The notes below the pieces were generated by a model. The model ran no database searches, was not told the origin of the DNA, and worked only from the letters and a program-made list of their open reading frames with translations. A stretch of DNA of 64,000 bases from Natronomonas moolapensis 8.8.11. GTDB lineage: Archaea; Halobacteriota; Halobacteria; Halobacteriales; Haloarculaceae. Position 1 is the stretch's first letter. Each line of letters starts with the position of its first letter. Positions 35,663 through 43,556 of the stretch are shown piece by piece. The stretch is from positions 1,860,001 through 1,924,000 of the forward strand of contig NC_020388.1 in the NCBI RefSeq assembly GCF_000591055.1. The letters run 5' to 3'. The position numbers were made by a program, and so were the translations under genes.

Positions 35663-36655
35663 ATGTCACGGCCTCCAGACTGGGAAGACGTTCAAAAACG
35701 AGAGCAGTTTGCGTCGATCGGATTAACAGAAACGCTTAGAGTAGAGTCAACAGGTCGAAACACATACGTGGGTGATTGGCTGTCGATTGCAACCTTCGCC
35801 CATCTCCATCGGAATTCATACATCTGTACTGACGATGACGTCATTCCGACGAATTACACAAGTCGGTATCGCTATGCCGACCCGTTGGCAGCGGTTGAGT
35901 TCGATCAAATGAAACAGATACGATTCAAGGAAAAACAGTCAATAAGTGCTACAAAAAAGTACGATTCACTAATCGATCACGCAAGGACATTAGATACTTC
36001 TCAGCCAACAATAGTGACGTATGGGACGGACGAGTCATTCTGGCAAGCGCTTGGCGCGTTTGAGATTGCCGATCGAGATTATATTATCTTTCCGGAGGTA
36101 TTGAGCAGACGCTGGACTGTCGGCATACCGGATCTGACCTGTTTCAAGCTTGGGGATATACAAGACGTCCTCGCTGATATTGGCATAATTCCTGGTGGAG
36201 CCCCGCTGATTGAGATCGAACTTCGTGCAAAATATAGGAAGTACACCTCAACAAAGGCTTGTAGTAATGAGTGTATCGGGGTCGCAGAAGCAAAGAGGGA
36301 TGGTAGCAGTCGTGACGGGGTGCGTGAATTAGTTGATCGCCGGAATTCTAATAAGCCTCCATACTTGTCTAAGGGTAGTATCGAACGGGGCTGGATAGTG
36401 AGTCCAAACGCCGGTCAGCTCCTTCGATCAAATCGTGATGAGATTGGTGGCGTGACTTGGGATAGCGAAGGCTCAACATATATCGAACCGCCGCGGAAAA
36501 AGGGTCAAACTGAAGATCAAGAAGTAATGATACGTATGGCTAAACGGATTGTACTGGAGCGAGTACTACGGTATCAACAGCTCTCGGAGTCACTTGAGCA
36601 AATGATTGAAAAATGCATAGACGACCCAGAGCATCTCTACACGGTATTTTCATAA
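35663..36655 (+). CDS. Unidentified protein, possible PD-(D/E)XK nuclease
   Basis: 330 residues from MSRPPDWEDVQKREQF; a GTG at 35639 is an alternative start. A TATA-like run (TATATATTTAAAT, ~35590) lies upstream. The middle has VGIPDLTCFKLGDI and, ~50 residues later, CIGVAEAKRDGSSRDGVREL, together the spaced PD ... (E)xK arrangement of restriction-like nucleases. The C-terminus is helical. It shows no family I know. Lower GC and its place next to an integrase suggest mobile cargo or a defence gene. Nuclease activity is a hypothesis from two motifs. Confidence 0.55.
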   Translation: MSRPPDWEDVQKREQFASIGLTETLRVESTGRNTYVGDWLSIATFAHLHRNSYICTDDDVIPTNYTSRYRYADPLAAVEFDQMKQIRFKEKQSISATKKYDSLIDHARTLDTSQPTIVTYGTDESFWQALGAFEIADRDYIIFPEVLSRRWTVGIPDLTCFKLGDIQDVLADIGIIPGGAPLIEIELRAKYRKYTSTKACSNECIGVAEAKRDGSSRDGVRELVDRRNSNKPPYLSKGSIERGWIVSPNAGQLLRSNRDEIGGVTWDSEGSTYIEPPRKKGQTEDQEVMIRMAKRIVLERVLRYQQLSESLEQMIEKCIDDPEHLYTVFS

Positions 36656-37046
36656 CGAGCTACTCAAAGATCAGTAAGCCGTACTCATCCGGTTGGACGT
36701 ACAGAACGACAGCTGATATCAATCAGAGATTAGTACAGCAATATTGACAAGTGTTCTGGAATTTAGCAGCGCCTCGTAAAGCAATAAACCCCCGATGCTT
36801 GTGCTTATACTACTCTAGACATGTGCAACTGAGAGCGTATGGAAGAAAACATTCATCTTTAGTTGAGCACAGTAGTAGTATTTGTTATTATCCATGAGAG
36901 TATTGGCTACAGAAAGATCACGTCTTAGAATCCAGTACTACCGATAGCAGACGATATTTTCCCGCTGTAGGAGCCGTGATCGGCCCAGGTTTGGAAAGAA
37001 CGCAGTCAGACAGTATTACTCCGAGTTCTAACTAAAGGCGGACGAT
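36656..37046. other. AT-rich gap with nothing recognised
   Basis: 391 bases between converging genes. No reading frame with coding character, no RNA gene and no clear hairpin were found. Confidence 0.4.
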
Positions 37047-37862
37047 TTAATACGCTATATTACCACGACAAGCAACCACCTCATTAGCCTTATTGAGGAG
37101 TTCAACAGTCGAGAGGGCTGCATACTCGTCAGTTAGCGTTAGCCGGAGCTGTGACCGACCACCCCCGATTGGCACCTTCTCGCTCGTCAAAATACCGTTT
37201 TCAACCCACGCTGTTTTGACGCGGTTGAACGTCTCTTTCGACGCTAGGCTGAGTTCTTCACCCCACCTCAGAAGATCATCGAATAACAAGTCATGCGTGC
37301 CAGCAACTAGGAGTGCGATCTCAGGTGTATCAAGCACTGGTTCGTCAACGGTTTTTGTCCACTCCTGTATCGCGAACCGAAAGTCGTTTTTAACGTCAGT
37401 ATTGAAGCTTTCGACGAGCGTTTCAGAGACTTTCCCCCATGCCGGCGTCCGAAGATCAAATGACTCCGCCTTGTGGTGCTGTCTGCAGGCTTCAAGTAGC
37501 GATTCCGGAGTAGATGAGGCCTCAAATAGGAGTCGCTCGTTATCGATATGAGCGATCGAATGGGCTGTCTCATCAGTAACGAGAACGGTACCGCGACCTG
37601 CTGGAGTTGCTGCGGTCAATGTCAGTTGGTCTTGACTGGATAATTCAGCAATAGAAGAGGCAAGGCGGAATCGTCGTCGGACTGTCCGAAGGTCGTCTTT
37701 AGAAGCGAGTATATGCAACAGTGGTGCATCGGCATCAGCAGCCTGAACGAGCAGTTCAAGCGTTGCAGGCGCTGGTCGAAGTACGTAGAGTGGGTCGGTA
37801 GCATCTGTAAGAAGTGATCGCATGGCCGCCACTCCTATGTTGCTCGCCTCAGGAGCACTCAT
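37047..37862 (-). CDS. TbsP-like (DUF5821) transcriptional regulator
   Basis: 271 residues starting MSAPEASNIGVAAMRSLLTD. The N-terminal alpha/beta part (DPLYVLRPAPATLELLVQAA; VLVTDETAHSIAHIDNERLL) is followed by a helical section and a C-terminal winged helix (WGEELSLASKETFNRVKTAW; GGRSQLRLTLTDEY). The layout matches the haloarchaeal DUF5821/TbsP family, from memory. Target genes cannot be told; it stands alone between a possible nuclease and IS remnants. Confidence 0.6.
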   Translation of the reverse strand: MSAPEASNIGVAAMRSLLTDATDPLYVLRPAPATLELLVQAADADAPLLHILASKDDLRTVRRRFRLASSIAELSSQDQLTLTAATPAGRGTVLVTDETAHSIAHIDNERLLFEASSTPESLLEACRQHHKAESFDLRTPAWGKVSETLVESFNTDVKNDFRFAIQEWTKTVDEPVLDTPEIALLVAGTHDLLFDDLLRWGEELSLASKETFNRVKTAWVENGILTSEKVPIGGGRSQLRLTLTDEYAALSTVELLNKANEVVACRGNIAY

Positions 37863-37942
37863 ACCTCAAGTCTTATTTTGCGGAATATATCGTCTTATCG
37901 GTGCCAAGCAAATGGTCGAGAATGGAATCTCCGGCCTCGCTA

Positions 37943-38119
37943 TTATGTGGAACTGCGGAAGACCCTAATAACGATCCGATCGTCAGTATCGATTCGATCG
38001 CTCGCTCCACAGTTGCACTTCCGACCACCGTGTGTTATCGTTTCTGGGTAAGATCGCGTTGTTCCACAACCAGGGCAGGCGACGTCGTGATGCTCAGCCA
38101 CTAAAACAGAGCCTGTCAT
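37943..38119 (-). CDS. Small zinc-ribbon ORF at an IS boundary
   Basis: 58 residues: MTGSVLVAEHHDVACPGCGT, then TRSYPETITHGGRKCNCGAS, giving CPGC and CNC metal-binding pairs. Its ATG lies in the outermost bases of an ISH8-like end, so the original start may have been replaced by the insertion. It could be a truncated zinc-finger gene or a fortuitous frame. Confidence 0.4.
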   Translation of the reverse strand: MTGSVLVAEHHDVACPGCGTTRSYPETITHGGRKCNCGASDRIDTDDRIVIRVFRSST

Positions 38120-38157
38120 AGAAAGCGTCACGTACGAAGCAGCAGGGTGCGGGAAGT

Positions 38158-38295
38158 GTGTCCAACATCAGCGCAACCCTGCAAGATGTAGCTTCGGTAG
38201 ACGAGTTCTTGAATGTCGCGGCTACCGAGACGGTACCACTGTTCGAATATCTTGAGTTCGAGTTTCTGCTGGAGTACGACGTGTTCGCCCCCTGA
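38158..38295 (+). pseudogene. ISH8-type transposase N-terminal fragment
   Basis: From a GTG, 45 residues read LQDVASVDEFLNVAATETVP, LFEYLEFEFLLEYDVFAP and stop at a TGA. This is the N-terminus of ISH8-like IS4-family transposases; the rest is missing. Confidence 0.75.
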
Positions 38296-38411
38296 GTGCA
38301 CGGATTTCTAAGCTTGTAGCGCTCTAAAACAGTAATTTGAATGAAGTGTGGGAACTACCTATGAAAATCCTGCAACGAAAAATAGCAGGTGATTGATGAT
38401 AATTATTGGGG

Positions 38412-38434
38412 TGAGCTTCAGCTCACCCGAATGT
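38412..38434. ncRNA. Candidate structured RNA segment in the IS110 non-coding end
   Basis: GGGGTGAGC-TTCA-GCTCACCC folds into a near-perfect stem-loop, and a second strong hairpin (GTGCCTGAGCGAT-CCGATAG-ATCGCTCAGGCAC, 38551-38583) overlaps the transposase stop. IS110-family elements encode a bridge RNA in a non-coding end. Which end carries it here was not determined. Confidence 0.35.
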
Positions 38435-38566
38435 AGGCCATCGAATCACCAGACAGCAGTGATCTCCGACCGGTTCGTTATCCGATAGGCTGGGGACTCG
38501 TGAATGCGGTAGCGGTTGCTGTGCGGACGGAAGGCGAACCCGTGCCTGAGCGATCCGATAGATCGC

Positions 38567-39559
38567 TCAGGCACTCACCCCCGGTGGATCGTATGGTTCC
38601 TTCCGCGTGAGCATATGGAAAATCGAGACCAACATCTTCCGAGCCGTTGCGACGATTGCGATCTGGTGGTTCTTCCGCTGTTCCAGCCGTGTGTAGAAGT
38701 TCCCGAGGTACTCGTCACACCGGACAGCTATGCTGGCACATTGGACGAGAGCCCAGCGCAACGGCGCTGAGCCCTCTTTGCTGATGCTCCCACGCACCTC
38801 TTTGTCACCAGACTGGTGGACGACTGGATCGAGTCCAGCGTAACTCACGAGCTGTTTGTCCTTGTCGAACCGATCAATCTCACCAATCTCAGCCACAATT
38901 ACAGCAGCTGTGTACTGACCAACTCCAGGAATCGTCAGCAGCCGTTGGGCTACTGGCGATTCCAGTACCTTCCGTTCGATCTTCTCCTCTATCTTCTCGA
39001 TCTGCTCGTCGTAGGCGTCAATCACTGAGAGGTGAGCTTCTAGAATTGCTCGATTAGCATCGCTGAGAGAGAGTTCCGCCAGGAACTCTCGGCCAGTTGG
39101 ACCAAACAACTCGTTGTCGTAGGTGTTGTCGGTACGCGTAAGGACAGCTCTGACGCGGTTTTTCTCAGCTGTCCGCTCTTCGACGAGCGATTTCCGCGTC
39201 CGGACGAGATCCCGCAGGACGCGGATCTCGTCCGGCGGGACGTAGCTCTCAGCGAGCATATCTGCCCGAAGCATCTGGGCGAGCCGCTTCGCATCGACGC
39301 GGTCAGTCTTGACTGCCGCGTCGGCGATGATCCGGTTCTTTGATGAGTTAACGAGGGTGACATCGAGATGCTCGTCGAGCATCTCGTAGATCGGGCGGTA
39401 GTTGCCGGATGCTTCGATGGCAGCTTCACTGCCAGCGTATTCCTCGGCGAGTTCAGAGAGACGATCGTTTGGCAAGCGAATCTCGTCTTGCAGGTTGCCG
39501 TCGTCGTCCACGACGGCAACCTGCGAGTACCGTTTGTGAGTGTCGATTCCAAGGTACAT
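38567..39559 (-). CDS. IS110-family DEDD transposase/recombinase
   Basis: 330 residues. The N-terminal RuvC-like DEDD domain begins MYLGIDTHKRYSQVAVVDDD, continues AAIEASGNYRPIYEML, NSSKNRIIADAAVKTDRVDA (K-T-D-R-x-D-A signature) and ends with a helical linker. The C-terminal Transposase_20 domain reads RLLTIPGVGQYTAAVIVAEI, VSYAGLDPVVHQSGDKEVRG and SISKEGSAPLRWALVQCA, with the catalytic serine region. The gene looks intact. Confidence 0.93.
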   Translation of the reverse strand: MYLGIDTHKRYSQVAVVDDDGNLQDEIRLPNDRLSELAEEYAGSEAAIEASGNYRPIYEMLDEHLDVTLVNSSKNRIIADAAVKTDRVDAKRLAQMLRADMLAESYVPPDEIRVLRDLVRTRKSLVEERTAEKNRVRAVLTRTDNTYDNELFGPTGREFLAELSLSDANRAILEAHLSVIDAYDEQIEKIEEKIERKVLESPVAQRLLTIPGVGQYTAAVIVAEIGEIDRFDKDKQLVSYAGLDPVVHQSGDKEVRGSISKEGSAPLRWALVQCASIAVRCDEYLGNFYTRLEQRKNHQIAIVATARKMLVSIFHMLTRKEPYDPPGVSA

Positions 39560-39804
39560 TGAACGCCTCCGTTGGGGCTGATCACGCGTGAATCAGAGAG
39601 ACACCTATGCGTGCTCTGTGGCACAGTATTCTTCGTCCTATCACGGTGCTAAGACCAGTCATTCTAGCGTGCTTGTTGCACTAGTTCCCACTCGGTCTTT
39701 GCCAACCCCTGTTGATCTGATTCACGCGCCAGGGGCTTAGTTGCAGGATTTTCATAGAGTCATTCTATGACACCCTCTAGCCCCGGCAATAGGCGTCTAC
39801 AAGG

Positions 39805-39812
39805 ATTAAATA
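39805..39812 (+). promoter_or_regulatory. TATA box at the start of the tubulin cluster
   Basis: ATTAAATA lies 24-31 bases before the ATG at 39836, between the IS110 region and the first gene of the cluster. The spacing predicts a leaderless mRNA. Confidence 0.6.
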
Positions 39813-39835
39813 GTAAAGAGGCAAAGATGTGATAT

Positions 39836-41554
39836 ATGCTAAAAAACCGGGGAGCGTTCTCTGCGTGGGTAACCGCTGGAGTCCCACTTATATTCTCCCT
39901 GCTACAGATTGGTGTTATAGAGGTCATGGGACCCAATACGGTCGGCGTGTTATTGATTCCTGTTGGGTTCTACGAAGCAGTGGTGGTAGCCAGAGGGAGC
40001 AGTGTTGCTGTAATGGCACTTTGTCTACTTGCAACAGGATGTTGGATTATCCAGGGGCAGTTGCTACTTATACAAAGAAAAAGTCAAGTCGGGAGTATTG
40101 TTGGTGGAATAGCTGTCCTTACGGTAATCGTTTTATTTATTGCAATATTATACATTACATTTACTGCAGGCATTGTAGACACGTTCGTTCCGCTCACAAA
40201 AGCAGGTATAGCGTCTGTTGTCACGATTGGAGGAATCATAGGTATGGTTATCTTAATACCAGAGGGTTCAATGTCTGAAGTGAAACCGAAAAAAAATACA
40301 CCTAATGAGCACGAAAAGAAACTAATGGGATCTAGTGATCATCAGCAGACATCTGATCAAGATATTGATGAGGCAACTCTTGATCGACTTGAACCGGTAG
40401 TTCCTGATACAGTCAACCAGATCCGTAAAAAAAGAGGGGACGAATCGATAAACGAAATTAAATTAGAACTTCGTCATAGTATTGAAAATGCGGTTGCGGA
40501 TGGAGAACTAGATCTATCGGTGAAATCAAGATACGGGCAGCAGTACAATATTCTTAACCTTCCGAATCAGTTTCGTGAAATTGAATCCCCAATATTTAAT
40601 CGAAACGTATATATTCAGCAGATAGAACAAGAAATATATCAATTAGCTACAGATGGAGATGCATCAATTCGTGAACTATCTTTCGCTATTGAAGCAATTT
40701 TGGATCACAAATCTAAGATTCAAGATTATATCGGCGAAAAAGAGAGAGAATTTGACGGGCTTTGTTCCACAATAATCTCTGATACTACATCTATAAAACA
40801 GATTGCTTCCGAAATTGATGGAGATGTGGGTGATCGAACACAGATGCTAATCGTTGAAGATCGCCACCCAGATGTCAAAGGCGTCGGCGCTATTGAAACT
40901 GAAATATTAGAGACGAAATCAATGCTTCATGAGTGTGCGTTTTCTGAGAGTCTCCAACAGCTCCAGTCACTCCATTCGGACACCGATAAGTTATTGACTA
41001 CAATTGAATTCCTCAGGAGCCTTGTTGGTGGAATCAAACATAATCAGCAATCAGCGCGGCTGCCCAGTTCAACAGCTAAACAAGTATATATTGATCTTGA
41101 AGGACTTTTAGAACAACAATACAGCATTACCCTCTCGCTAGAAGAGGACATAATATCTATCGAACCAAATGAGAGCTCAGAGACGGATAGTCCCCCGAGT
41201 AATAAACAGCATCAATCGGCCAGCAAGGAATATCGCTCTCAACAGAGAGCAGAACCGGGAGAAGTAACCGATGAGATACTGTATGCTCTTCGGGAGGTTA
41301 AGAAGGCACATATTTCTGGGAGCACAATTGAGTATCAAACTGGACAACTGCCGGATAGCGTCTCAACTCCAGAGATTCTTAAAACATTAAAGCTGTTTTG
41401 TCGCCGACAATCGGACATTGTGGCTGAGGTAACGGTTCAAGATGGTGCACCGCCTGGTTTCTTCCAAATCGAGTTCACGGATACAACTGATGCTATTGCT
41501 GGTACTGATGAACTTATTAGTCGCTTTGTTGATCGGTATAGTGCCACAGAATAA
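39836..41554 (+). CDS. Membrane protein with long cytoplasmic helical domain, tubulin cluster
   Basis: 572 residues. Four or five hydrophobic helices fill residues ~8-145 (WVTAGVPLIFSLLQIGVIEV; VMALCLLATGCWIIQGQLLL; GIAVLTVIVLFIAILYITF; ASVVTIGGIIGMVILI). A charged ~420-residue soluble part follows, largely helical (LDHKSKIQDYIGEKEREFDG), ending in a small alpha/beta domain (VTVQDGAPPGFFQIEFTDT). No family recognised. The layout suits a membrane anchor presenting a helical rod to a cytoplasmic filament. It has its own promoter, and codon use is more AT-rich than in the left half of the window. Confidence 0.75.
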   Translation: MLKNRGAFSAWVTAGVPLIFSLLQIGVIEVMGPNTVGVLLIPVGFYEAVVVARGSSVAVMALCLLATGCWIIQGQLLLIQRKSQVGSIVGGIAVLTVIVLFIAILYITFTAGIVDTFVPLTKAGIASVVTIGGIIGMVILIPEGSMSEVKPKKNTPNEHEKKLMGSSDHQQTSDQDIDEATLDRLEPVVPDTVNQIRKKRGDESINEIKLELRHSIENAVADGELDLSVKSRYGQQYNILNLPNQFREIESPIFNRNVYIQQIEQEIYQLATDGDASIRELSFAIEAILDHKSKIQDYIGEKEREFDGLCSTIISDTTSIKQIASEIDGDVGDRTQMLIVEDRHPDVKGVGAIETEILETKSMLHECAFSESLQQLQSLHSDTDKLLTTIEFLRSLVGGIKHNQQSARLPSSTAKQVYIDLEGLLEQQYSITLSLEEDIISIEPNESSETDSPPSNKQHQSASKEYRSQQRAEPGEVTDEILYALREVKKAHISGSTIEYQTGQLPDSVSTPEILKTLKLFCRRQSDIVAEVTVQDGAPPGFFQIEFTDTTDAIAGTDELISRFVDRYSATE

Positions 41555-41830
41555 TTTTATTGATCGCTCTTGCGAAGCAGATTGTTGGTAAGGACTCTCC
41601 GGACTGAACGAGCTCGGTCGACTGATTCTTGCAGCCTGTCTCGCCTCCGTTCTAGTGAGTACACCGCCGTGCAGAGCTACAACAAAATCGCCCGACAGCT
41701 CGCCACCAACGATGTTCTACCTAAGAGCGTTATTGATACAGCGACTGTGGCTATGTCGTTTTAGATTGAAATAGGGGACCACCCACTATTTAATATTCGC
41801 GCGCGATACGGTTTGACAGGCGGATACATT
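41555..41830. other. Intergenic region before the first tubulin gene
   Basis: 276 bases. A 64-codon frame within it (41570-41764) is rich in arginine and serine and does not look like its acidic neighbours, so I do not call it. The only clear signal is the TATA-like TATTTAATATT at 41787-41797, placing a start of transcription near 41815. Confidence 0.5.
41787..41797 (+). promoter_or_regulatory. TATA-like box of the first tubulin gene
   Basis: TATTTAATATT; predicted transcription start about 25 bases downstream, shortly before the ATG at 41831. This supports ATG 41831 over the TTG at 41813. Confidence 0.55.
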
Positions 41831-43420
41831 ATGACCAGAGTATGTAAAATCTGTATGGAGCGAACGGAGCAGTGGGACAGTGGGACGCTTGTAGGACATA
41901 TTCGTGCAACTCACCTAGATGAGAAAGAATCTATAGAGATGATGTATCCCGAATTAGTATCAGACATATTTGATGGCGAAAATATAGCGGATAGAAACAA
42001 GCAGTCAGAGATTCAAACTGCCCCCTCAGAGATACCAACTGATGATCATATGGATTCTGCATATGGAAAAAAGTGGTACCTGATTGGAGTCGGTGGGGCG
42101 GGAAACAATATTCTTGATGCAGTTCTACTTAGACGTGATACACTTGAGAAAAACAATGAACAGCGCGCTGTCATCTGGAACGGCGGGCTAGCGGGGCAGG
42201 GGTCACTCAATACAAATATTAGCGAACTCGAACAGACGTACTACGCCCAAGAAGAGAATAAATACAGCCGGAACGACCTGCTACCGAACTGTATTATTGG
42301 TTTCGGGAAGCATGATTACGCCGGTGCCGGGTTTCGCTGGGATCTCGGTCGTGATCTTATTGAAGCTGATTTTGCAGATGGAGGAAACCCATTTCAAGAA
42401 CGCTGGGATATCAAGCAGCAGCGACTAAAAGACTCTCAGGCTGTGATGTTCATTCACAGTGTCACCAAAGGTACTGGCTGTGGAGCAACACCAGTGCTGG
42501 CCGAAATGATTCGAGAACGTGTGCTTGATGACGATTTTGTGGTTCAGAAACCATTCTTTAGTAGTATTGTTCTTCCATCTCGTGGACGTCGATACGGTGA
42601 CTTCGGTGGGCGTGCAAAAGTCAATGGGATTGTGGGTCTCACACGCGCTTCAAAGGCTGTGGACGCGATTATCCCGTTTGATAATCAGCGTCTCAGTAGC
42701 GTTAAGGAAGAAATTAATCCACGGATTGACCGACTTGACGAATATAATCCACCTCAGTATGAATCTCTGAATAAGCCGCTCGTCGCGTTCTTAGAGGCGT
42801 TTACTATGTCTTCTGTTCCACAATTCCTCGACCGTGAAGCGACGATGTCGATCATGGGTGATGTTTTCGATCCAGCGGATAGTTTCCGACCGGTACAGGA
42901 CAAGTATCGGGTTGATCCTGAGCGTGAGTACACTCCTGCTGTTATATTGGCTCCTGTGCTCGGTCGGCTACGAGGAAGCTCTTTTGACCGATCCAAACTA
43001 GAGATTCTATGTCGGAATGCATTATTCCAAAACAAACTTGCTGAATTTGATCCAACAACGGCATGGGGAGGAACATTCTTATTGTATGGTCCGGAAGAAA
43101 AAATGCAGGAAATATCAACATATATAAATAACGGAGTAGTTTCGGATATACTCGCTGGCGATGAATTCCTTGATGCCAACGATACTGTTGGATCTGAGTC
43201 TATTGACATTCATGTTAATCAACTTGTCACGCCGCATCTTGATGATATCTTCCTGTGGGGAACACTATGGAATCCAAAAATACCACCGCTTGAGGAGATG
43301 TACGACTACGCAAAGAAACTCAAAGAAGAAGGAAATAGCGAGCAGGCAGAAAACATTCGGGGGGTCTGGGAACACATTGAGCCACTATTTTCCTGCCTCG
43401 GTCGAGAGAATATGCCGTAG
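41831..43420 (+). CDS. Tubulin/FtsZ-superfamily protein 1 with N-terminal C2H2 zinc finger
   Basis: 529 residues. Residues 5-28 form a zinc finger (CKICMERTEQWDSGTLVGHI then RATH; C5, C8, H23, H28). After an acidic linker, YLIGVGGAGNNILDAVL (~86-93) is the glycine-rich first nucleotide loop of the tubulin fold, and MFIHSVTKGTGCGATPVLAE (~208-227) is the tubulin signature, here KGTGCGA instead of GGGTGSG. Later parts include VDAIIPFDNQRL and LVAFLEAFTMSSVPQFLD, as in the FtsZ C-terminal half. It probably binds GTP and polymerises. The family looks closest to the divergent Tubulin_2/FtsZ-like group rather than FtsZ or CetZ. A zinc finger on a tubulin is unusual. Confidence 0.85.
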   Translation: MTRVCKICMERTEQWDSGTLVGHIRATHLDEKESIEMMYPELVSDIFDGENIADRNKQSEIQTAPSEIPTDDHMDSAYGKKWYLIGVGGAGNNILDAVLLRRDTLEKNNEQRAVIWNGGLAGQGSLNTNISELEQTYYAQEENKYSRNDLLPNCIIGFGKHDYAGAGFRWDLGRDLIEADFADGGNPFQERWDIKQQRLKDSQAVMFIHSVTKGTGCGATPVLAEMIRERVLDDDFVVQKPFFSSIVLPSRGRRYGDFGGRAKVNGIVGLTRASKAVDAIIPFDNQRLSSVKEEINPRIDRLDEYNPPQYESLNKPLVAFLEAFTMSSVPQFLDREATMSIMGDVFDPADSFRPVQDKYRVDPEREYTPAVILAPVLGRLRGSSFDRSKLEILCRNALFQNKLAEFDPTTAWGGTFLLYGPEEKMQEISTYINNGVVSDILAGDEFLDANDTVGSESIDIHVNQLVTPHLDDIFLWGTLWNPKIPPLEEMYDYAKKLKEEGNSEQAENIRGVWEHIEPLFSCLGRENMP

Positions 43421-43521
43421 AAGATTTACATCAAGATCCGGATCAACCTGCTCCGTGTGTAATACTTGATGAGGGTCTGGCACTCGGCTAAGTCCGCGTT
43501 ATAGCCACTTTCGACAATAGA

Positions 43522-43532
43522 TTTTTTATTTA
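43522..43532 (+). promoter_or_regulatory. TATA-like box of the zinc-ribbon membrane protein gene
   Basis: TTTTTTATTTA ends 25 bases before the ATG at 43557, consistent with leaderless transcription of a separate unit. Confidence 0.55.
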
Positions 43533-43556
43533 CCCTTCTAAATGTTTGGCTAATCG

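Larger units (their letters stand above)
38359..39757 (-). mobile_element. IS110-family element, ~1.4 kb
   Basis: CTATGAAAATCCTGCAAC (38359-38376) and its exact inverse GTTGCAGGATTTTCATAG (39740-39757) frame an intact IS110 transposase with about 200 non-coding bases on each side. The total, 1399 bp, is typical for the family. Classical IS110 elements lack terminal repeats, whereas the IS1111 branch has subterminal ones, so the repeats may instead belong to the host relic. Confidence 0.65.
38114..39772. mobile_element. Relic of an ISH8-type (IS4-family) element containing IS110
   Basis: TGTCATAGAA (38114-38123) is repeated inverted as TTCTATGACA (39763-39772). Just inside the left end lies the start of an ISH8-type transposase. 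Most of that transposase is gone and an IS110 element occupies the interior. The assignment of the outer repeats to this element is inferred from their position. Confidence 0.5.

Noticed and set aside
41570-41764. A 64-codon plus-strand ORF between the first two cluster genes
   Set aside because: It is rich in arginine and serine, unlike acidic haloarchaeal proteins, has no promoter at a suitable distance, and the downstream TATA box lies after it.
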